This document shows positions 8,346 to 16,675 of a DNA stretch of 64,000 bases, in pieces. The DNA comes from Flavipsychrobacter sp. (lineage in GTDB: Bacteria > Bacteroidota > Bacteroidia > Chitinophagales > Chitinophagaceae), in NCBI GenBank assembly GCA_016786665.1, contig JAEUVZ010000019.1:114329-178328 (forward strand), read 5' to 3'. Numbering within the stretch: the stretch's first letter is position 1; the number at the start of each line of letters is the position of its first letter. The translations under genes were made by a program, and so were the position numbers. A model generated the notes under the pieces. That model did not search any database, had not been told where the DNA came from, and was given only the letters and a program-made list of their open reading frames with translations.

Positions 8346-10103
8346 TTATTCTTTTATTAGCTCGCTGTAAGCGAAAGACGAACTGAGCTGGCCGTTTTGC
8401 AGCTCATATATGCGGTTGCAGTACTTCAGTGAAGTATAGCGGTGCGCAATTATTATGATCGTCAGGTCTTCGCTTCCCAGGCGTTGTATGGCATTCGTAA
8501 TCTCTTCTTCAGTTTGTGCGTCCAGCGCGGATGTCGCTTCGTCGAATACCAGCACTTTTGCGCCTTTATACAAAGCGCGTGCTATCGCTATCCGTTGCTT
8601 CTGCCCGCCCGACAGATTGTTGCCTCCTTCGTTCAGCACGGTATAGATACCCTCGGGCAGTTCCTTCACCAGGCTTTCCAGGCTGGACATCCGCAGTGCG
8701 TACCACAGTTTATCAAGGTCTACAGAATCGGCGTTTTCGCCAATGGCTACATTTTGCAGCAGGGAGGTATTCATAATAAATACCTCCTGGCGCACGTAGC
8801 CCACTATCTTTCTCCATTCGGCGATGTTATTGCCGGTGAGCTCTTTGCCGTCTACATGTATGCTGCCGGAGGTGGGTTGCAAAAAGCCCAGTATGTTACT
8901 CACCAGTGTCGATTTTCCCGCCCCTGACTTTCCTATTATGCCTATTTTTTCTCCTTTCTCAATGCGCAGGCTGCAGTTTTCTATCACATTCCTGGTGTCC
9001 TGGCTGTAGCGGTACGATACGTTCCGGAAGGTGATGGCTTCCCGGAAGGGCATGGCGGGTATATCGCTGTCCGGCTCATACTCCATGTAAGCAAAGTCCG
9101 GGTCGTTCAGAATGAACTGGTTAGTATTTATGTTGTTGGCGGCTATTACGAAACGGTTGATAGAAGGGACGCTCCGGTACGCTACTATACCGAAAAGGCT
9201 GATGAGCGTTATTATCGCTTCGGTATTGCCTATAAAGTAAATGCCGTAGAGCATTATCAGCACTACGCAAAAGAATATCGCTACCTCTATAATACGGGTA
9301 GGTATAAACAGCATGAAATCCAGCTTCCCCTGGAAGATGCTGTACTTGCGGGCGGTGTCTTCAAAGTGGGCCTTAAAGTTCTGCTCCGTACCGGCTATTT
9401 TTATGTCGGTATATCCCAGTATCATTTCCTGCGCGCTTTCACGCAGTTTTATTTCGTTATTGCTCCGTTCCGTTCCTGCCTCTTTAATCATTTTCTTCAC
9501 CCGCATGTAGAAGAAGCCCATGGCCGGTATTATTACACAAACCATTAGCAGGAACAGTTGCCAGTTGGCCCAGCAGAGGATGATAGCCGTGAGCCCGAAA
9601 ACGATGGCCTCGTTAATAACTATGATAAGGGAAATGGCCGCGTAGCTGCATAGGTCTACCTGCATACTGGTCAGTTTTTGAATCCAGTGATTGGAAGAGT
9701 CTTTCTGCAACTCTGTGAGCGACCTGCGGTAGATATTGCGCAACACGTTCATAGAAGAGCTGACAAACAATCCTTCAACAAAGCGCACCTGCATTTTGTT
9801 GATGTACAGGCCAAAGAGGTTCTTGAGTATAATGAGCGCGGTAAATATACCCACGGAGAGCATCAGCAGGTGCTGCTTGTCGAGCCCCGCGAGGGCCGGT
9901 ACCCGCGTGATGAAGGTATTATAAAAGGTATCGGAAAGCACCAGGCCTATGACCGGGATAACGGTGAACAATCCCAGCAGGTCGGTAATGGAACTGATAA
10001 AAGTAAAGAACACCAGTACCCGGAAGCGTTTCCGCTGCTTAGGTGTGAAAATTCTCTGAAGTTTACTTACGGCACTAAAAATGCTGCCCCCTCTGGCGTT
10101 CAT
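8346..10103 (-). CDS. ABC exporter, fused permease-ATPase (MsbA-like)
   Basis: 585 residues. The N-terminal ~330 residues contain about six membrane helices of a type 1 exporter domain; the C-terminal domain has Walker A GKSGAGKST near residue 394, signature LSGGQKQR near 496 and Walker B VLVFDEATSALD near 520, with the H-loop His in IIIAHR. Half-transporters of this type act as homodimers. In an EPS locus it may flip the lipid-linked repeat unit or export the glycan; a general lipid exporter role cannot be excluded. A perfect hairpin separates it from the upstream Wzc-like gene. Confidence 0.9.
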   Translation of the reverse strand: MNARGGSIFSAVSKLQRIFTPKQRKRFRVLVFFTFISSITDLLGLFTVIPVIGLVLSDTFYNTFITRVPALAGLDKQHLLMLSVGIFTALIILKNLFGLYINKMQVRFVEGLFVSSSMNVLRNIYRRSLTELQKDSSNHWIQKLTSMQVDLCSYAAISLIIVINEAIVFGLTAIILCWANWQLFLLMVCVIIPAMGFFYMRVKKMIKEAGTERSNNEIKLRESAQEMILGYTDIKIAGTEQNFKAHFEDTARKYSIFQGKLDFMLFIPTRIIEVAIFFCVVLIMLYGIYFIGNTEAIITLISLFGIVAYRSVPSINRFVIAANNINTNQFILNDPDFAYMEYEPDSDIPAMPFREAITFRNVSYRYSQDTRNVIENCSLRIEKGEKIGIIGKSGAGKSTLVSNILGFLQPTSGSIHVDGKELTGNNIAEWRKIVGYVRQEVFIMNTSLLQNVAIGENADSVDLDKLWYALRMSSLESLVKELPEGIYTVLNEGGNNLSGGQKQRIAIARALYKGAKVLVFDEATSALDAQTEEEITNAIQRLGSEDLTIIIIAHRYTSLKYCNRIYELQNGQLSSSFAYSELIKE

Positions 10104-10168
10104 TATCCCTTGTTCAGTTTAAGCTTTACAGCTATTGGTAAAAATAAAGCTTTGTTGTTATAAGTATG

Positions 10169-10199
10169 CCAATAGCTCCTGCAGAACAGGAGCTATTGG
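10169..10199. other. Perfect 13-bp stem hairpin between Wzc-like and ABC exporter genes
   Basis: CCAATAGCTCCTG and its exact reverse complement flank a 5-base loop. It begins 3 bp past the Wzc-like stop. There is no U-run on the minus-strand side, so it looks less like an intrinsic terminator than an RNA-processing or attenuating structure that could set the ratio of kinase to exporter. Confidence 0.6.
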
Positions 10200-10201
10200 G
10201 C

Positions 10202-12616
10202 CTATTTTGTGAAAAACTTTGATACGGGGTTCTTTTTCTTCTTTTTCGGTTCTTCGCCTGTTGCGCCATATCCCTGGCCGTAGCTGTAACCATATCCATA
10301 GCCGGACCCATAACCATATCCGTACTTTTTCTTGAACTCCACGCCATTGAAGATAATGGCCGGGTTGTGCAGCTTCTTGTCTTTGTTCAGTACGTCGAAC
10401 ATACGGAGTTGGTCTTTCACGGTGTAGGCCTGGCGTACCACGAACATATTGATGGTAGCATATTGAGACAGTATCAGCGCATCAGACACGAGGCCGATAG
10501 GCGCGGTATCGATGATGATCACGTCAAACATTTCGTGCAGTTCGTCAATCAGTTCTTTGCAGGTAGGGAGTACCAGCAGTTCTCCGGGGTTGGGAGGTAT
10601 GGGGCCGCAATTGGCGATATAAAGGTTCTCGTGTACGCCCGACGCTTTCAGTACCTGGCTCAGGTCGGATATGCCGGCCAGGTAGCCGCTGATACCGCCT
10701 TCGTTGCTCAGGCCCAGGTAAGAGCTGATGCGGGGCTTTCTCAGGTCAAACTCCATAATTACCACGCGCTTCTTAGCCAGCGTCATCGTGATGCCCAGGT
10801 TGATGGACACGAACGACTTACCTTCTCCGCTGGTGCTGGAGGTGATCACGAATACCTTCTTCTCACTGGAGGCCGACATGAATTCGAGGTTGGCTCGTAT
10901 GAGGCGGAATTGTTCCGCTATACCAGTGCGCACGTGCGGGCCTACTACTATGGAATTTTCTTTTCCATTAGTATCCTCCGACAGGCTTACCGAACCAATG
11001 ATAGGGATAGTAGTGAGCGACTCGATGTCATTCTCATTGATGACGCGGTTGTTCAGCAGTTCCTTTATCACCAGCACCAGGGTTGGTATCATCAGCCCCA
11101 GTACCATCATCGCCAGGTACACGTTCTTGTTTACCGGTGAGATAGGCGCAGGGCTGGAGAATGGCGCGATAACAACTTTAGATTTATTAGTTGCGGCATA
11201 CATGGATATCTCGTTCTCTATTCCTTTCTGGTAGAGGTAGAGGTAGACATTTTGCGATACATCATAATTACGGCGTACATCTTTAATGGTACGGTCTATT
11301 TCGGGCACGGCCTTTATACGGCTGCTGCTCACGGCTACGTTGCGGTTAGCGCTCTGCAGGCTGATGTTCAGCGAGTTGTAGATGCGTTCGGTGGCATCCA
11401 GCAAGCGGCGGCGCATAGATGCCAGTTCGTTGGTCACCTGCTGTATAGAGGGGTGCGAAGGTCCGTAGTTAGCCAGCTGGTCATCCAGGCGTTGCACCGC
11501 GGCATTGTAGAGTGTTACCTGGTTCAGCAGTATGGGGTCGTCTACACCCAGCCCGGCAATTACCTGGTTCTTGTTAGAAGATAGTATCTGCTGCAGGTTG
11601 GCTATCGCTTGTTTTTGTGTGGTGAGCTGGTTGATGCGCTGCTCATTCATGGTTTTCTCCGTCAGGTAGCTGGCAGACTGCGCCTGCGGATCTACTACCT
11701 CGTTGTTTACCTTAATGTTCTCCACCATGGTATCCATCGTGCGGAGGTCTTGTATCATGCTACCCTTGCTGCGGTTGATGAACTCACGGGTGCGGGCCGC
11801 GCTGCGGGTAATGTTCTCCAGCTCTTTCTTCTGGTAGAAGTAGATGAGCGCATTCATAAAGTCAACCCCGCGCTGCGGTAGGTTGTCGTTAATGCTGAGG
11901 TCCAGCAGGCTGGTACGGCCATCGCCGGGGGTTACTTTCAGCGCCCGGAGTATATTCCGGTTTGTTTCCATCGGGTTTTCGATGCGTATTTTAAATTCGG
12001 TACCATTGCTAAAATAACCGGTGTCTACTTTAGGCCCTACGGTGTACACTATTTTTAACGTCCCGAATGGCAGGTCGGTATAGGTATCGGTGTTCACGCT
12101 TACTACCTGGTCGGCAAAACGCAACTCAAATACCCCGGGAGCTTTCTGGCGGGCTATCAGTTCCGTGGTAGGCTCCAGTTTGTAGCCGCCCTGGTTAAAC
12201 ACGATACGGAAAGGGCACTCCTCGTATATTTCGGTCTCTTTTACATTACCTATGGAGTGATAGCGTACGTTCAGGTTCAGCGAGTCGATAACCTGGTTAA
12301 TTAAGTCCTGGCTCTTAAGAATGAACATCTCGTTGTAGATGTTTACGGAGGGACTGCTTTCCTTTCCGCTTTCCAGTTTGCTCAGCAGGTTTTTGGTGCT
12401 GTTTTCCTGGTTCTCGTCTATAAGAATGGAACTCTTGATAGCATATTGCTTGGTGGTGTAGCGAATGTAGAGGTAGCCCGCTGAAACAGTAAATGTTAAG
12501 GCGAGTACATACCAGTACCAGTTGCTGAGTATAGACCCGGCCAGCCGTTTAAAATCGAACGACGAATTAAACTGCTTCAGGATCTTTTCGGAAAATTGTT
12601 GGTTTGTGTTTTCCAT
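10202..12616 (-). CDS. wzc: Polysaccharide co-polymerase / tyrosine autokinase (Wzc-like)
   Basis: 804 residues. Wzz-type chain-length domain with a first membrane helix around residues 30-50, a long periplasmic coiled region, a second helix near 490-515, then a cytoplasmic BY-kinase: Walker A SSTSGEGKSFVS near 600, Walker A' VVIMEFDLRKPR near 628 and Walker B VIIIDTAPIGLVSD near 700. The C-terminus is a Tyr/Gly tail near 765-786 with eight Tyr, the expected autophosphorylation cluster, followed by a Lys-rich end. BY-kinases cycle between phosphorylated and dephosphorylated rings to control capsule/EPS chain export. It starts 7 bp after the Wza-like gene ends. No Wzb-like phosphatase gene is seen in the window. 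Confidence 0.94.
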   Translation of the reverse strand: MENTNQQFSEKILKQFNSSFDFKRLAGSILSNWYWYVLALTFTVSAGYLYIRYTTKQYAIKSSILIDENQENSTKNLLSKLESGKESSPSVNIYNEMFILKSQDLINQVIDSLNLNVRYHSIGNVKETEIYEECPFRIVFNQGGYKLEPTTELIARQKAPGVFELRFADQVVSVNTDTYTDLPFGTLKIVYTVGPKVDTGYFSNGTEFKIRIENPMETNRNILRALKVTPGDGRTSLLDLSINDNLPQRGVDFMNALIYFYQKKELENITRSAARTREFINRSKGSMIQDLRTMDTMVENIKVNNEVVDPQAQSASYLTEKTMNEQRINQLTTQKQAIANLQQILSSNKNQVIAGLGVDDPILLNQVTLYNAAVQRLDDQLANYGPSHPSIQQVTNELASMRRRLLDATERIYNSLNISLQSANRNVAVSSSRIKAVPEIDRTIKDVRRNYDVSQNVYLYLYQKGIENEISMYAATNKSKVVIAPFSSPAPISPVNKNVYLAMMVLGLMIPTLVLVIKELLNNRVINENDIESLTTIPIIGSVSLSEDTNGKENSIVVGPHVRTGIAEQFRLIRANLEFMSASSEKKVFVITSSTSGEGKSFVSINLGITMTLAKKRVVIMEFDLRKPRISSYLGLSNEGGISGYLAGISDLSQVLKASGVHENLYIANCGPIPPNPGELLVLPTCKELIDELHEMFDVIIIDTAPIGLVSDALILSQYATINMFVVRQAYTVKDQLRMFDVLNKDKKLHNPAIIFNGVEFKKKYGYGYGSGYGYGYSYGQGYGATGEEPKKKKKNPVSKFFTK

Positions 12617-12623
12617 GGTGTTT

Positions 12624-13436
12624 TTATTGGCTGAGAACTACGATACCATATACGGCCAGCAGGGTAGAAACCACTGATGAAACCACCGGCAGGTAAACCT
12701 GCGTAAACTCGCTGTTTTGCTGGCGGCGGATACGGGCAGGCTCTACATATACTATATCATTTTGCTTCAGGTAAAAATATGGGCTGTTAAATACATTGGT
12801 GCTGTTGAGGTCCAGGCGGGCGAACTCGCGAACGCCATCGGTTTCGCGTATCACCAGTATGTTGTCCTTGCGCCCGGTGATCATAATATCACCTGCCGCC
12901 GCCAGTGCTTCCACTACGCTCACCCGGTGGTTGGGCGCCGAAACGGTTCCCGGCCGGTTAACTTCTCCCAGCACCGTAACGCGGTAGTTGATAATACGTG
13001 CTTCCACTACCGGGTCTTTCAGGTAATCCTTCAGTTTGGACGCCAGCATTTCTTTCACCTGGCGGGTGGTTTTGCCGGCTACATATATTTTGCCCAGTAC
13101 GGGAAAGTCTATATTGCCGTTGGCGTCTACCAGGTAGCCGTTGGTTTGCATGGCGCCTGCTCCGCCGGCGTTCGTTTCCGAAACGGTATAGCTGGTGCCG
13201 CCATCATTAAATATATTGATGGGGGTCTTTTCCGCCATGCTGCTGATGGTAGTAACGTGTATAGAGAGCACATCGTTGGGCTGCACTCCCAGCTCGCCGG
13301 GCTTGTCCATTTTCTGGGTATAGTTGGCGCTACTCACGGGGCTGTTCTCGGAGAAATAAACCGAGCTCTTCTGTGTGGCACAGGAAGAGGCGGCGAGTGT
13401 GCCCAGCAGCAGGATAAAACAGATATACTGACGCAT
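12624..13436 (-). CDS. wza: Polysaccharide export outer-membrane lipoprotein (Wza-like)
   Basis: 270 residues from the ATG of MRQYICFILLLG; this gives a clean lipoprotein signal peptide (LLLGTLAASSC, lipobox Cys ~19), whereas a GTG start 15 codons earlier would add a hydrophilic extension. The mature part has the poly-export domain (QPNDVLSIHVTTISSM) and SLBB-type repeats (YRVTVLGEVNRPGTV). The C-terminus ends in a hydrophobic segment (VSSVVSTLLAVYGIVVL) that could cross or anchor in the membrane, as in Wza homologs. First gene of the minus-strand EPS operon. Expected to form the outer-membrane export channel partnering the Wzc-like protein. Confidence 0.92.
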   Translation of the reverse strand: MRQYICFILLLGTLAASSCATQKSSVYFSENSPVSSANYTQKMDKPGELGVQPNDVLSIHVTTISSMAEKTPINIFNDGGTSYTVSETNAGGAGAMQTNGYLVDANGNIDFPVLGKIYVAGKTTRQVKEMLASKLKDYLKDPVVEARIINYRVTVLGEVNRPGTVSAPNHRVSVVEALAAAGDIMITGRKDNILVIRETDGVREFARLDLNSTNVFNSPYFYLKQNDIVYVEPARIRRQQNSEFTQVYLPVVSSVVSTLLAVYGIVVLSQ

Positions 13437-13811
13437 AATAAACCTTGTTAAAGTGTCTAAGTTTGTTTGTTTAATATTCACTCAATCTGTCGAAGCTTTC
13501 TCAAGGCTTCTGTGGCTCTTTTTTTCTCTTCTTTACGGATATGAGTTCGCTCCCGTGAAAAGTGGTCACTTTTCTAAACCTGTTGGTTGCTGCCGGTCTC
13601 AGAGCCGTGGGCCGGTGGCAAAAACAGTACCAGGAAGAACAGGGAAACACTATGTGTATTTCGAAGGTCGAAGATAGGGTGAAAAACAAGGCTGGGGAAC
13701 AGTTGCGTTGTTATTGGGGCGTTAATATCTAACGCTTAACAATAAGTAAAACGGTATATTCGGCGGTAAAAATGATAAATTGAAATCGCTGAAAGTCAAG
13801 CTGGTAGCGGC
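13437..13811. other. Intergenic region upstream of the EPS operon
   Basis: About 375 bp between the EPS operon start and the pdxH stop. It should hold the EPS promoter, but no clear TAnnTTTG box or operator was found on the minus strand. No supported gene is seen here. Confidence 0.5.
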
Positions 13812-14459
13812 TTACGGAGCCAGGCGGAACTTTCTCCACCGGCCCTCTTCATACACGAAAAGGATGCGGTCGTGCATGCGGCTGCTCCTTCCCTGCCAGA
13901 ACTCTATGCGGTGCGGAATGATGCGGTAACCACCCCAGTGTGGTGGCCGGGGAACCTGTGCGCCAAATTTATCGGTGTACATCTGGTAGTTTTCTTCCAG
14001 TACTTCGCGGGAAGAAATGATGCGGCTTTGGGGAGATGCCCAGGCGCCTATGCGGCTTCCCTCAGGCCGGGAGGAAAAGTATTGGTCGCTCTCGGTTGTT
14101 TCCACTTTTTCAGCAATACCCTCTATACGCACCTGACGTTCCAGCTCTCCCCAAAAGAAAACAGATGAAACAAAGGGATTGGCATCCAGGTTGTGGCCCT
14201 TGGCGCTTTGGTAGTTGGTATAGAATACAAACCCTTTATCGTCCAGGCCCTTCAATAATACTATGCGGGCGTGTGGTTTGTGCTCCGCATCAACGGTGGC
14301 CAGGGTCATGGCGTTTACTTCCAGTACCCGGGCTTTTTCAGCCTCGGAAAACCACCGGCCGAAAAAAACTAAAGGATCATCGCCCGCGGTAGCTTCGTCG
14401 AGCTCCGCCATGCGGTAATCCTTTCTAATATGCGCAATATTGGATCCTTGTGAGGACAA
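13812..14459 (-). CDS. pdxH: Pyridoxamine/pyridoxine 5'-phosphate oxidase
   Basis: 215 residues, the usual size. Catalyses FMN-dependent oxidation of PNP/PMP to pyridoxal 5'-phosphate. Recognised by IAHIRKDY near the N-terminus, RIVLLKGLDDKGFVFYTNY, FFWGELERQVRIEG, RPEGSRIGAWASPQS and the C-terminal PHRIEFWQGRSSRMHDR with the substrate-binding Arg/His. The start is taken as TTG because the conserved IAHIRKDY lies before the first in-frame ATG. This TTG is 5 bp downstream of the stop of a 47-residue ORF in the same direction, suggesting translational coupling. Confidence 0.95.
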   Translation of the reverse strand: MSSQGSNIAHIRKDYRMAELDEATAGDDPLVFFGRWFSEAEKARVLEVNAMTLATVDAEHKPHARIVLLKGLDDKGFVFYTNYQSAKGHNLDANPFVSSVFFWGELERQVRIEGIAEKVETTESDQYFSSRPEGSRIGAWASPQSRIISSREVLEENYQMYTDKFGAQVPRPPHWGGYRIIPHRIEFWQGRSSRMHDRILFVYEEGRWRKFRLAP

Positions 14460-14464
14460 TGCGG

Positions 14465-14608
14465 TTATTTTTTATCTTCAGAACCGAGGTACTTGAACAT
14501 TACATAGATGAGCTCTATGGTAAGGAGCAGCCCGAAAGTCCAGGCAAGTACGGGTCCGATATGTTCATTTACTGTATCGTAAAAAGCGTTGAGCATTAAT
14601 TGGTTCAT
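14465..14608 (-). CDS. Small single-span membrane protein upstream of pdxH
   Basis: A 47-residue ORF, MNQLMLNAFYDTVNEHIG then a hydrophobic helix (VLAWTFGLLLTIELIYVMF, ~19-37) and a charged tail YLGSEDKK. The length, an uninterrupted frame, an ATG start and tight spacing to the pdxH TTG (5 bp) support a real small membrane protein. I do not recognise the family. Function unknown; it could simply be a translated leader feeding ribosomes to pdxH. Confidence 0.6.
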   Translation of the reverse strand: MNQLMLNAFYDTVNEHIGPVLAWTFGLLLTIELIYVMFKYLGSEDKK

Positions 14609-14722
14609 TACCGTGCTAAATTTGTGGCTGCAAGATACAAAACAGAAGGATTAAATTCCAGTTTTCCGCCGATTTACCGTTTTTTGTGGCTAAATTTCGA
14701 AACGGTAATTATATTATAAAAG

Positions 14723-15940
14723 ATGTTCCTCCGTCATTTGCCATTCCTGCGGGCAGTTACCTACTATGCCTTTACCGCCTTTGGCGGTCCGCAGGGCCAT
14801 ATGGGGATGATGATTAAGACGTTTGTAGAAAAGCGTCACGACGTAACGGAAGAAGAATTATTGGAATATAATGCCTTCTGCCAGATGATGCCTGGCCCGT
14901 CCTCTACCCAAACGGTAATGCTCATAGCCATGAAGCGGGGCGGAGTGCCCCTGGCTATTCTCTCGCTGTTGCTGTGGATAATGCCGGCGGTGCTCATTAT
15001 GTCCGCCTTTTCTTTTCTTATCACTTATATAGATACCCGGAATATTCAGACTACGGTCTTTAAGTACATTCAGCCCATGTCGGTGGGGTTTGTGTGCTAT
15101 GCCGCGGCGCGGATGATGAAGAACAGCATCAAGCACGTAGCTACCATAGGGATAATGACGGGTTGCCTGCTGGTGACCCTGGTGCTGCACCAGCCCTGGG
15201 TGTTTCCAGCGCTGCTGGTAGTGGCGGGCGTTATCAGCAACTTCAGCGATAAACGCATCCCCGACCCGCAGCACAAGCCCAAGAAAATCAATTGGATGAA
15301 CCTGTGGCTCTTCGGGGCCCTCTTCCTGGTAGCTGGCGCGCTGAGCCTGCTGGCGCGTACCAACAACTGGCAGAACGCACCGCTCTTTAACCTGTTTGAG
15401 AATTTTTACCGTTTCGGCACTATCGTATTTGGCGGAGGCCAGGCACTGCAATACCTGATGCTGCTGCAGTTCGTAACCCGGCCCAGGGCGCTGGGCATGG
15501 AGCCGGTGGTCACCACTCCGGAGCTGCTAACGGGATTCGGGATAGTGCAGGCGGTTCCGGGGCCGGTGTTTTCGGTGTGTGCTTATGCCGGTGGGCTGGC
15601 CATGCACCATTTTGGCTATGGGGTAGGCGGACAGTTGTTTGGCAGTATACTGGCCACCATCGCCGTGTTCCTGCCCAGCACGTTGCTGTTGTTTTTCTTC
15701 TTTCCCATTTATCAGAAGCTGAAGCAGCACGTTATTATTTACCGGGCGCTGGAAGGCATCAACGCCGCTATAGTAGGTATCATGTGGGCATCGGGCATTA
15801 TCCTGTTCCAGACTATGGATTTTGAGTGGACCAACCTGGTGGTGGTGGCCATAACCTTCGCCATCCTGAATTTTACCAAGATACCCGCCCCCTATGTGGT
15901 GATAGGCTGGCTGCTGCTGGGCTATACGCTGAATAAATAG
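14723..15940 (+). CDS. chrA: Chromate transporter family protein (CHR, two-domain)
   Basis: 405 residues with ten or more hydrophobic segments and two homologous halves, as in long-chain CHR proteins. First half: FTAFGGPQGHMGMM near residue 18 and FCQMMPGPSSTQTVML; second half: FGGGQALQYLML near 240 and VQAVPGPVFSVCAYAGG. The FGG and PGP motifs are hallmarks of CHR. The family exports chromate by exchange or symport, but many members have unknown substrates, so the chromate call is by family only. The gene is on its own strand between divergent and convergent neighbours, with a 5-bp gap to the SCO1 stop. Confidence 0.85.
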   Translation: MFLRHLPFLRAVTYYAFTAFGGPQGHMGMMIKTFVEKRHDVTEEELLEYNAFCQMMPGPSSTQTVMLIAMKRGGVPLAILSLLLWIMPAVLIMSAFSFLITYIDTRNIQTTVFKYIQPMSVGFVCYAAARMMKNSIKHVATIGIMTGCLLVTLVLHQPWVFPALLVVAGVISNFSDKRIPDPQHKPKKINWMNLWLFGALFLVAGALSLLARTNNWQNAPLFNLFENFYRFGTIVFGGGQALQYLMLLQFVTRPRALGMEPVVTTPELLTGFGIVQAVPGPVFSVCAYAGGLAMHHFGYGVGGQLFGSILATIAVFLPSTLLLFFFFPIYQKLKQHVIIYRALEGINAAIVGIMWASGIILFQTMDFEWTNLVVVAITFAILNFTKIPAPYVVIGWLLLGYTLNK

Positions 15941-15945
15941 GCGCC

Positions 15946-16578
15946 TTACTTTTCTTCTTTCAGCCGTTTGATGTCGGTTATCAGCCGCTTAACTTCTACC
16001 TGGTCCAGCCCGTCGTAGAATCCGCGGATGTTGTCTTCGCGGTCTACCAGTACAAAGTGATTATCGTGTATAAAGTCTTTGTCGATGCTTACACCGCTGG
16101 TATCGTCCTGGGCGCTGATGAGGTAATTGTAGCGCGCCATATTGTACAGTGCTTGTTTCTCGCCGGTCAGGAATATCCAGTGCTGCGGGTCGGCGTTGAA
16201 CTTCTGGCTATAGGCCATCATAGCGCCAACGGTATCGTGCACGGGGTCTACCGTGTGTGAGAGGAACACCACCTCGTTGTCGTGACGGTACTGCTCATAC
16301 ACCGTTGCCAGGCTTTCGTTCATTTTGGGGCAGATGCCTTTACACGTAGTGAAGAAATACTCCACCACGCGAATCTTGCCCGCTACATCTTTATCGGTAA
16401 TGGTCTTGCCTTCCTGGCTGATGAAGGAGAAGGGGCCTACTTTGCTGGTGCCTACTATCTTTAGCTTACCCTCGCCGGGGCTGTCCTTCTTGGTCTTCCA
16501 GTAATAGTACATAAAGCCCGCTGAGAGCAGGAAGAAAAATGACAGAAAGAATATCGTTTTTTTAGTGCTTGTATTCAT
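15946..16578 (-). CDS. SCO1/SenC family protein
   Basis: 210 residues. A membrane anchor at residues ~8-26, then a thioredoxin-like domain with the copper-binding TTCKGICPKM (Cys79 and Cys83, C-x3-C) and a downstream His in IHDNHFVLVDRE. All three ligands expected for a SCO copper chaperone are present. The family inserts copper into or reduces the CuA site of cytochrome c oxidase, acting in the periplasm. No cytochrome oxidase gene lies in the window, so the partner is outside. Confidence 0.92.
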   Translation of the reverse strand: MNTSTKKTIFFLSFFFLLSAGFMYYYWKTKKDSPGEGKLKIVGTSKVGPFSFISQEGKTITDKDVAGKIRVVEYFFTTCKGICPKMNESLATVYEQYRHDNEVVFLSHTVDPVHDTVGAMMAYSQKFNADPQHWIFLTGEKQALYNMARYNYLISAQDDTSGVSIDKDFIHDNHFVLVDREDNIRGFYDGLDQVEVKRLITDIKRLKEEK

Positions 16579-16675
16579 ACCTAAGTTCTTTTTCAGCGTT
16601 GCTCCAAAACGTTATGGAGTATTCGTTATTTATATACTTCACCGTTCCCCTTTGGGGGGCGTTGGGTGGTGGCTG

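Noticed and set aside
10261..10330. Short DNA repeats near the 3' end of the Wzc-like gene
   Set aside because: They encode the Tyr-Gly tail and are explained by codon repetition.
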